Program-made: the position numbers and the translations under genes
Shown here: positions 5,870-11,644 of the stretch, piece after piece
Position numbering within the stretch: position 1 is the stretch's first letter
How the letters are laid out: each line of letters opens with the position of its first letter
The notes under the pieces: generated by a model
The model's input: only the letters and a program-made list of their open reading frames with translations
Told to the model about the DNA's origin: nothing
Database searches by the model: none
From: Ferroglobus sp.
Lineage (GTDB): Archaea > Halobacteriota > Archaeoglobi > Archaeoglobales > Archaeoglobaceae
Assembly (NCBI GenBank): GCA_015523665.1
Contig: WAJX01000044.1
Span: 1 to 11,644 of the forward strand
Length of the DNA: 11,644 nt
Direction: 5' to 3'

Positions 5870-7292
5870 ACATCTTCACTTCTTCTTCAAGCTTTGATAA
5901 GGATTTCGCTATATTATCTCTTATTTTTGCAATAATCTTTTTATCCTTCTCAAGCTTTTCAACCCTCTTTTTAATCATTCTCTTGATCTCCGTTTTTGAA
6001 GTCCCTCCCATATTGTTTCTTCTTTCGACAATTTTTTCTATAGATAATAAGTTTGTTATCTCTTCATCTTCCAAATTTATTTCTATTCCAAGCTTTTTTG
6101 CAACTCTTACTATTTCACAAGCTATCTCATTACTTGATAAGACTCCTTTATTTACAAGCTCACCAACTATTTTATGAGCGTCTCTAAAAGGTATACCTTT
6201 TCTTACAAGCATATCTGCAATTTCTGTAGCATACGAGAAATTCTTACCAGCTTTTTCAGTCATAATATCTTCTCTAAATTTTAATTTTTCAAACATACCA
6301 GCCATAACTCTTATGGCAATTTCTGTATCATAAAGAGAGTGATAAAGAATTTGATTCATCTCTTGAAAATCCCTGTTATAGGCGAACGGTAAAGCTTTAT
6401 AAATACTCATAGCTGATGTAAGATACCCTATCATCTTTCCAGCTTTAGCTCTTAAGATCTCTGCAACATCTGGATTCTTTTTTTGAGGCATAATACTTGA
6501 GATAGAAGCATACTCATCTGGCAAGTCAATAAAGTTAAATTCAGAAGCCCATAAAATAATTTCCTCACAAATCCTACTCAGATCTAAGAGTGTGCTTGCT
6601 GCTACAAACACGCTTTCTATCAAAAAATCTCTTGAGGATACAGCATCCATAGAATTCTCAACTACCCCCGAAAAGCCTAAAAGAGAGGCAGTATACTCTC
6701 TATCGAGATTGAAACTAGTTGATGCGAAAGCGGCTGATCCTAAAGGAGATAGATTTACTCTTTTAAAACAATTTAAAAACCTCTCAAATTCCCTGTCAAA
6801 CATGTCGTGGTAAGCTATTAAATAATGGGATAATCTTGTTGGTTGAGCGTATTGCATATGTGTAAAACCAGGCATGATCGTATCATTTTCCTCAGCCTTC
6901 TTCATTATAACAGCTCTCAGCTCTAAGAGAGAGGTTGCTATGTCTAAAAGTTTATCTCTGGTAAAGAGTCTCAAACACGTAGCTATCTCGTCATTTCTAC
7001 TTCTCCCTGTATGCATCTTTTTTCCAGAATTTCCTGCAATCTCTATAACTCTTTTTTCTATAGCTTCATGCACATCTTCAGCTTTTGGTAGTTTTTCAAA
7101 ACCTTCTTCTTTCACTTTTTTTAATGCCTTCAATATCTTTGTTAAATCTTCTCTACTTATTATCCCAGATTTATATAAGGTTAAAACATGTGCATAATCT
7201 ACAAGTATATCGTAATAAAATATATGCTTATCATGATCCATGGATGTTGTCAGTTTTACTGCAAGTTCATCCATCTCTTTTAATCTTCTCAT
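5856..7292 (-). CDS. argH: Argininosuccinate lyase
   Basis: ArgH splits argininosuccinate into arginine and fumarate, the last step of arginine synthesis, as a cytoplasmic homotetramer. The 478-residue protein shows the fumarase/aspartase superfamily signatures in order: KLTTSMDHDKHIFYYDI near the N-terminus, HTGRSRNDEIAT at 94-105, THMQYAQPT at 144-152 with the catalytic-region His145, and SSIMPQKKNPD at 265-275 with the catalytic-loop serines 265/266. Residue 264 is Ile where the signature usually has Gly. A long helical C-terminus (about 425-475) ends the protein. The ATG at 7292 has GGAGG ten bases upstream (7303-7307). The N-terminus is slightly short compared with relatives that start with an ILRRGRL-type segment, but the frame upstream is used by UPF0248. 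It overlaps UPF0248 by 26 bases and gatD by 14. Confidence 0.96.
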   Translation of the reverse strand: MRRLKEMDELAVKLTTSMDHDKHIFYYDILVDYAHVLTLYKSGIISREDLTKILKALKKVKEEGFEKLPKAEDVHEAIEKRVIEIAGNSGKKMHTGRSRNDEIATCLRLFTRDKLLDIATSLLELRAVIMKKAEENDTIMPGFTHMQYAQPTRLSHYLIAYHDMFDREFERFLNCFKRVNLSPLGSAAFASTSFNLDREYTASLLGFSGVVENSMDAVSSRDFLIESVFVAASTLLDLSRICEEIILWASEFNFIDLPDEYASISSIMPQKKNPDVAEILRAKAGKMIGYLTSAMSIYKALPFAYNRDFQEMNQILYHSLYDTEIAIRVMAGMFEKLKFREDIMTEKAGKNFSYATEIADMLVRKGIPFRDAHKIVGELVNKGVLSSNEIACEIVRVAKKLGIEINLEDEEITNLLSIEKIVERRNNMGGTSKTEIKRMIKKRVEKLEKDKKIIAKIRDNIAKSLSKLEEEVKMYAES

Positions 7293-7527
7293 AATTGGGC
7301 TTCCTCCATATTACTTCATTCTCATACGATATTTCGACTATCCTATGATAGGGTAGTATGATGTCAATTGTATAAAGGAACTTATGTCCAACATCAACTA
7401 TCTCATTCCCGTTTATTTCAGATACCCCTCTCGGCCTATCGATATATCTAATTTTAAGTTTTGAGATGTCTAAATCTGGGTGCCAGATATATTTGTTTAT
7501 CAACTCTCTAAGACTAAATTTCCTCAT
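7267..7527 (-). CDS. UPF0248/MJ1316-type RNA-binding domain protein (DUF504)
   Basis: The 86-residue product consists of a single domain of the UPF0248 (DUF504, MJ1316) family: a helix MRKFSLRELINKYIWHP, the IRYIDRPRGVSEINGNEIVDV stretch, and the ending DIILPYHRIVEISYENEVIWRK, with the conserved PYHRI. The family is predicted to bind or repair RNA and occurs fused to other RNA enzymes; no reaction is proven. Start: ATG 7527 has GGAG ten bases upstream (7538-7541); a TTG at 7536 would add three residues but sits almost on that Shine-Dalgarno. The gene overlaps the upstream regulator by 14 bases and argH downstream by 26, so it is the middle of a coupled operon. Confidence 0.85.
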   Translation of the reverse strand: MRKFSLRELINKYIWHPDLDISKLKIRYIDRPRGVSEINGNEIVDVGHKFLYTIDIILPYHRIVEISYENEVIWRKPNYEKIKRDG

Positions 7528-8029
7528 CTTTAGCAATCTCCACTATCATACCCTTCAGATTTAACTTCAGAGATCTCTTAGCTATAGCTCTAATGAATAA
7601 TGGATCTAAGTTTAACTCCCTACTTATATGTTGAACAGACATTTTTCCAGCTTTAATCTGTTGAATAATTTCAGATACTAACTCTTCAAATTCGTCGTCT
7701 GACATAAAAATCGCTTTGAGTATCGTATTTATATCTTTAAGAGATGTATAAAAATTAGCACTCACATGGGTATAGCTAACATGATATTCCTTCTCTGGTT
7801 TACCACTAGGATCAGATGGCATTCTCCATTTAACACCAAGCATTCCAGCTTGTTTTAGTATTTTTAATGCTTCTTCAACTCCTTCCCCATATGAAGATTT
7901 AAGTTCCTCAAGGGTTCTCCATTCTGTGAGGAGAGTCTCATAGACTTTCTTATAAGTTTCAGATGAAAAGAGTTGAAGGATCGGGACAAGTTCTACTATA
8001 TCGTTAACAAGTTTTGCTCTTTTAACCAT
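7514..8029 (-). CDS. Winged-helix transcriptional regulator, ArsR-like (COG4738 type)
   Basis: The 171-residue protein fits the archaeal COG4738 group of predicted regulators. An N-terminal winged helix spans about 10-70: VELVPILQLFSSETYKKVYE, TLEELKSSYGEGVEEALKIL, then the wing MLGVKWRMPSDPSGKPEKEYHVSY. The second half (about 85-171) is helical with VSANFYTSLKDIN and a closing LDPLFIRAIAKRSLKLNLKGM. It likely binds DNA as a dimer; the ligand is unknown. Start: GTG 8038, ATG 8032 and ATG 8029 are in frame; a GGGTGG element best serves 8029 (six bases away against three for 8032), so that start is used. As the first gene of the operon, behind palindromes at the promoter, it may control its own operon. 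It overlaps UPF0248 by 14 bases. Confidence 0.82.
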   Translation of the reverse strand: MVKRAKLVNDIVELVPILQLFSSETYKKVYETLLTEWRTLEELKSSYGEGVEEALKILKQAGMLGVKWRMPSDPSGKPEKEYHVSYTHVSANFYTSLKDINTILKAIFMSDDEFEELVSEIIQQIKAGKMSVQHISRELNLDPLFIRAIAKRSLKLNLKGMIVEIAKDEEI

Positions 8030-8049
8030 CATTACCACCCACAGATGAG

Positions 8050-8119
8050 CTTTTAAAAGTTTGTAGTCTCTGTTATATATTTTTTAGCATCTCTTTAAAA
8101 GAGAGTCTTCGGATACTCT
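8050..8119. promoter_or_regulatory. Palindromes flanking the operon TATA box, candidate operators
   Basis: A perfect 10-base palindrome CTTTTAAAAG (8050-8059) lies at the predicted transcription start, and a perfect 15-base one, TCTCTTT-A-AAAGAGA (8090-8104), lies just upstream of the TATA box. Both share TTTAAAAG. A third inverted repeat AGAGT/ACTCT (8102-8106 and 8115-8119) abuts the second. This arrangement around a promoter is typical of repressor sites; the encoded wHTH regulator is the natural candidate. Binding is inferred. Confidence 0.42.
8072..8084 (-). promoter_or_regulatory. TATA box of the regulator-UPF0248-argH-gatD operon
   Basis: The minus strand reads AAAAATATATAAC, a good archaeal TATA element. 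The expected transcription start is near 8050, about 20 bases before the ATG at 8029, a leader just long enough to hold the GGGTGG Shine-Dalgarno-like element. Confidence 0.55.
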
Positions 8120-8212
8120 GAACTTTAACTCAAGGATGTTCAAAGATTATCAAAATTAAATATAAAATTTAAAATAATTTAAAAATAATTTTTATTTAAA
8201 CTATTAAACATA

Positions 8213-8295
8213 TGCGGGGGGAGGGATTCGAACCCCCGAACCCCTACGGGACCGGCCCCTCAAGCCGGCGCCTTTGTCCACTCGGCAACCCCCGC
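8213..8295 (-). tRNA. tRNA-Leu (anticodon GAG)
   Basis: The minus strand folds into a complete class II tRNA. The acceptor arms GCGGGGG/CCCCCGC pair perfectly with discriminator A at 8213. The D arm is GCCGAGTGGACAAAGGC. The anticodon arm is CCGGC-TTGAGGG-GCCGG with anticodon GAG, reading the leucine codons CUC and CUU. A 14-base variable region (TCCCGTAGGGGTTC, with a CCC/GGG stem) and a T arm GGGGG-TTCGAAT-CCCTC follow. The length of 83 bases and the long variable arm fit leucine. CCA is not encoded. There is no intron. GC content is far above the surroundings, as expected for a thermophile. Confidence 0.97.
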
Positions 8296-8533
8296 TACAT
8301 TTTCGCAGTATTTATAAATGTGACAATCAAAATTAAAATGTTGTGGTTTATTAAATGTAATGAATATATAAATATATAATTATTTATTAATTTGATTAAA
8401 ATTATAAATTATATTAATATATATTATTATAGTTTAAATAAAAATGAAGCAAACAAAATAATAAAATATAGCAAAACAACAATGATCAGACAACTCCCAA
8501 GTTTTTTATTCTTTAACGATCTAATCTATTTTA
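8296..8533. promoter_or_regulatory. Divergent promoter region of tRNA-Leu and reverse gyrase
   Basis: These 238 bases separate the tRNA (minus) from the reverse gyrase (plus). A TATA-like TTTATAAAT lies at 8310-8318 on the minus strand, only 14 bases from the mature tRNA end, closer than a normal spacing allows. A strong two-sided element ATATATAAATATATAAT at 8364-8380 could serve the tRNA with a leader of about 45 bases, or the plus strand. For reverse gyrase, a T-rich TTTTTTATTC at 8502-8511 lies about 27 bases before the ATG. Which elements are used is not decided by sequence. Confidence 0.35.
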
Positions 8534-11500
8534 ATGTTAGACGTTATTTATGCAGATCTATGCGATTCCTGCAACGGAGATCTAAGTAGTGAGGAGATTA
8601 ACTCTGGTTTGTGCTTTAAGAGAGATGTTCATCTCTGCCAATTCAAATACGAATACCTCTATAAAGAGTTTGTTGAATTTTTTGAAAAGGCTATTGGTAA
8701 ATTAAGGGAGATACAGAGATTTTGGGCAAAAAGGGTTTTAAACGGAGAAAGTTTTGCAGCAGTAGCACCAACAGGTATTGGAAAAACATCATTTGGCGTT
8801 GTTATGTCATTATTCATGGCTTTAAGAGGGAAAAAAAGCTATATAATCCTCCCAACAACTCTCTTAGTTAAGCAAGTTGTTGAAAACATTCAAAATTATG
8901 CAAAAAAACTTGGATTGGATTTAAACATTAATGTTGATAACTCAAAATCCAAAATAACAATACTCTATTACCATGGCAAGTTAAAGAGAGATGAGAAGGA
9001 TAGTTTCTTTAAGTTATTGAAAGAGGACTACGATATATTAATTACAACAACACAGTTTCTCGCTAAACATTTTGAAGATATCAACAAAACGTTTGACTTT
9101 ATCTTTGTAGATGATGTTGACGCAATCCTCAAAGCTTCACGAAATGTCGATAGAATTCTAATTTTATTAGGATTCAAAAAAGTTGGCAATAGATGGGAAG
9201 GAAAAGCAAAAGGATGTCTTATGGTTTCCACAGCTACCGCCAAAAAAGGGCAAAAGGTTCAACTCTTTAGGCAACTTCTTAACTTTGATGTGGGAAGCAC
9301 TACTCATGCCATTAGAAACATTGAAGATATTGTTATAGAGTCTGATAAGGCTAATATCAACACACTATACGAAATAATGGTTAAAATGGGAGATGGAGGG
9401 ATAGTATTTGCTAGGAGTAATGATGAAGCTGAAGAAATATATAGAGAGTTGTTAAAGCTTAATTTACGAGTTGGGATTGTTAAATCTGGTAAAACAAAAG
9501 ATTTCGGATTATTTGAGAAGGGAGAGATAGATTATTTAATAGGTACCGCCTATTATTATGGAGCTCTTGTAAGAGGATTGGACCTGCCAGAAAGAATAAG
9601 ATTCGTTATTTTCTATGGAGCACCTGTTTTTAATGTAAAAATTGATGACATAGATTCAGCTCCAATCGGAATTATCAAAACTCTTGCATTGATCTTTAAA
9701 GAAGAGGAGGAAGTAAAACCCTTCATACAAATCCTCCCAAGTATAGAAAAGAAAACAGAGGAGTTAACAAAGCTTAAAGATGTTTTAAAAACTATTTTAG
9801 CAAGAAAGAAAATTTCTGGAAGAGATGTAGTTTTGAGGGAAAATGAAATAGTGTTTCCAGATATAAGGACCTATATTCAAGGCTCTGGTAGGACATCTCG
9901 TCTCTTTGCAGGTGGTATAACAAAAGGAGCATCATTTTTACTTGAAAAAGATCCAGATGTTCTCTCAGCTTTTGTGGAAAGGGCGAAATTTTATGAAATA
10001 GAATTCAAAAATATAGAAGATGTTGATTTTGAAAAACTAAAAAAAGAGATAGATGAATCTAGAGATCGCTATAGAAAGAGGAGTGAATTTGATGTGATTA
10101 AACCAACACTTTTTGTTGTAGAAAGTCCAACCAAAGCTAAACAGATTGCCAGATTTTTTGGACAACCGAGTATCAAAGTTCTAACAGCTAATAGCTCCAC
10201 AATCATTGCTTATGAAGTTCCAACTCCCGAAAGAGTGTTAATAATAACTGCCAGTCTTGGCCATATTACAGACCTAATAACCAACAGAGGTTTTTATGGT
10301 GTATATGTAAATGGTGGAAATAGGTTCACACCAATTTATGCATCGATTAAACGTTGTAAGGTGTGTGGCTATCAATTTACTGAAAAACATGAAATTTGTC
10401 CGAGATGCGAAGGGGAGGTTGATGATTCAAAAAGTAGAATAGCTATGTTAAGAAAACTTGCAAAAGAGACAGGATTTGTAATTATAGGCACAGATCCAGA
10501 TAGTGAGGGTGAGAAGATTGCGTGGGATATCAAAAACCTCCTTTCTGGATGTGCTGAGATTAAAAGAGCAGAGTTTCATGAGGTTACAAAAAGAGCGTTA
10601 ATGAAAGCTCTATCAAATCTTAGAGACGTGGATGAAAAACTCGTTAAAGCACAGCTAGTTAGGAGGATAGAGGATAGATGGATAGGTTTTACTTTAAGTC
10701 AAAAACTTTGGCGAGTTTTCCATGATACCAATTTATCAGCGGGAAGAGCTCAAACTCCTGTGCTTGGTTGGATAATTGAGAGAGCTGAAGAGAATAAAAG
10801 GCGAAAAAAAGTTGCTGTAATAAAAGAGTTTAATTTATACTTAGAAGATTTTGATATCAAAGCTATAGATAAGGGAGATGATGAAGTTGAACTTGAAATA
10901 TCTATAATAGATGAGAAAGTTGATGAAAGATTACCTCTACCACCTTATACGACAGATACTATGCTAAGAGATGCGAATACAATCTTAAAGTTATCCGCTA
11001 AAGAAGTTATGCAGATTGCTCAAGATCTATTCGAGAGGGGATTGATAACCTATCACAGAACTGATTCAACTCATGTTAGTGAGGTTGGATTAAGAATAGC
11101 CAAAGATTACTTAGGTGAAGACTATCACGGCAGAAGTTGGAGTGCTGAAGGTACTCATGAATGTATAAGACCAACAAGAGCAATAGATAAAGATCTATTA
11201 GAAAGACTTATCCATGAAGGAGTGATACAAGCTGAAGATTTGAAATGGACACATCTAGCATTGTATGATCTAATATTCCGCCGTTTTATGGCTAGTCAGT
11301 GTAAAAATTACATTGTAAAAGAGGCTAAATACAAAATTATCGTTAATGGAAAAGAATACATAGAGGAGAGAGTTGTTGAAGCATCAGGAAAAGCGCACCA
11401 ACTCTACCGATGGGGAGTGTGGGTTAAAAATAAATTACCGATTGGCAAGTTTAAAGTTAAGGTAGAGATTAGGAATGTTCCAAAAGCTCCACTCTACACA

Positions 11501-11644
11501 CAGTCAGATGTTATACAATTAATGAAAGACAGAAAAATCGGTAGACCATCCACATACGCAACGATTCTCGAGAGGTTGTTCATCAGAAATTACGTGGGAG
11601 AGAAGAATAGGAGGATATACCCAACGAAAAGGGGGATTGAAGTC
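8534..11644 (+). CDS. rgy: Reverse gyrase (3' end outside the window)
   Basis: Reverse gyrase uses ATP to introduce positive supercoils in DNA and is found in hyperthermophiles. The frame is open from ATG 8534 to the end, 1037 codons, so only the tail is missing. Order: N-terminal zinc finger (C10, C13, C27, C35 in MLDVIYADLCDSCNGDL); SF2 helicase-like module with Walker A APTGIGKT (78-85, Lys84) and DDVD at 193-196, and YYGALVRGLDLPER further on; then a type IA topoisomerase with VVESPTKAK (Glu530), a second zinc finger CKVC...CPRC (608-611 and 622-625), TOPRIM DPDSEGEKIAWD (Asp654, Asp656), and the catalytic Tyr840 in GLITYHRTDS. A TAA lies in frame at 8522-8524, and only non-start codons follow it, so ATG 8534 is firm. 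No Shine-Dalgarno is seen, so a leaderless message is likely. No intein is present in the visible part. It is divergent from tRNA-Leu. Confidence 0.97.
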   Translation, partial: MLDVIYADLCDSCNGDLSSEEINSGLCFKRDVHLCQFKYEYLYKEFVEFFEKAIGKLREIQRFWAKRVLNGESFAAVAPTGIGKTSFGVVMSLFMALRGKKSYIILPTTLLVKQVVENIQNYAKKLGLDLNINVDNSKSKITILYYHGKLKRDEKDSFFKLLKEDYDILITTTQFLAKHFEDINKTFDFIFVDDVDAILKASRNVDRILILLGFKKVGNRWEGKAKGCLMVSTATAKKGQKVQLFRQLLNFDVGSTTHAIRNIEDIVIESDKANINTLYEIMVKMGDGGIVFARSNDEAEEIYRELLKLNLRVGIVKSGKTKDFGLFEKGEIDYLIGTAYYYGALVRGLDLPERIRFVIFYGAPVFNVKIDDIDSAPIGIIKTLALIFKEEEEVKPFIQILPSIEKKTEELTKLKDVLKTILARKKISGRDVVLRENEIVFPDIRTYIQGSGRTSRLFAGGITKGASFLLEKDPDVLSAFVERAKFYEIEFKNIEDVDFEKLKKEIDESRDRYRKRSEFDVIKPTLFVVESPTKAKQIARFFGQPSIKVLTANSSTIIAYEVPTPERVLIITASLGHITDLITNRGFYGVYVNGGNRFTPIYASIKRCKVCGYQFTEKHEICPRCEGEVDDSKSRIAMLRKLAKETGFVIIGTDPDSEGEKIAWDIKNLLSGCAEIKRAEFHEVTKRALMKALSNLRDVDEKLVKAQLVRRIEDRWIGFTLSQKLWRVFHDTNLSAGRAQTPVLGWIIERAEENKRRKKVAVIKEFNLYLEDFDIKAIDKGDDEVELEISIIDEKVDERLPLPPYTTDTMLRDANTILKLSAKEVMQIAQDLFERGLITYHRTDSTHVSEVGLRIAKDYLGEDYHGRSWSAEGTHECIRPTRAIDKDLLERLIHEGVIQAEDLKWTHLALYDLIFRRFMASQCKNYIVKEAKYKIIVNGKEYIEERVVEASGKAHQLYRWGVWVKNKLPIGKFKVKVEIRNVPKAPLYTQSDVIQLMKDRKIGRPSTYATILERLFIRNYVGEKNRRIYPTKRGIEV

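Noticed and set aside
6874..7294. Plus-strand frames opposite argH (107, 73, 69 and 64 residues)
   Set aside because: They are shadows of argH, rich in Ser, Leu and Phe as expected from antisense reading.
7528..7536. TTG 7536 as the start of the UPF0248 gene
   Set aside because: It lies one base from the GGAG that correctly spaces ATG 7527.
8392..8589. 65-residue plus-strand frame before reverse gyrase
   Set aside because: It begins at TTG in AT-only DNA, is of low complexity, and its second half overlaps the well supported start of reverse gyrase in another frame.

Overview
The window looks like chromosomal DNA of a hyperthermophilic methanogenic archaeon, most likely Methanococcales/Methanocaldococcaceae. 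Three things point there: a reverse gyrase gene (a hyperthermophile marker), archaeal information-processing genes (GatD of the GatDE amidotransferase, a THUMP-SPOUT RNA methylase, a MiaB-like tRNA methylthiotransferase with a TRAM tail), and very AT-rich DNA with archaeal TATA boxes, strong AGA/AGG and ATA use, and GC richness confined to the tRNA. The genus is an inference; nothing here fixes it.

Layout. 1-243 (+): C-terminal end of a tRNA methylthiotransferase. 492-1532 (+): THUMP-SPOUT RNA methylase behind a long A-rich leader. 1658-2142 (-): a two-gene unit of a previously easily missed 53-residue membrane protein overlapping (ATGA) a UPF0145/YbjQ protein. 2143-2800: about 650 bases with no convincing gene. 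2801-3676 (+): SPL-like (COG1533) radical SAM protein. 3677-4120: non-coding, with a 69-base strong stem-loop at 4013-4081. 4121-4426 (-): DUF5611-like small protein with repeated boxes upstream. 4655-8029 (-): a tightly overlapping four-gene operon read in the order COG4738-type wHTH regulator, UPF0248/MJ1316 domain protein, argH, gatD, preceded by a TATA box flanked by palindromes. 8213-8295 (-): tRNA-Leu(GAG). 8534 to the end (+): reverse gyrase, 1037 residues visible, running off the window and carrying no intein in the visible part.

How the genes fit together. Most genes act on RNA or translation: t6A methylthiolation, RNA methylation, amidation of Glu-tRNA(Gln), tRNA-Leu, and a putative RNA-binding UPF0248 protein. 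The overlapping regulator-UPF0248-argH-gatD operon couples the last step of arginine biosynthesis with formation of Gln-tRNA(Gln). Reverse gyrase positively supercoils DNA at high temperature and is transcribed divergently from the tRNA. No CRISPR array, insertion sequence or obvious horizontally acquired island was seen. The least explained items are the small membrane protein/UPF0145 pair, the 4013-4081 stem-loop, the palindromes at the operon promoter, and the repeated boxes upstream of the DUF5611 gene.
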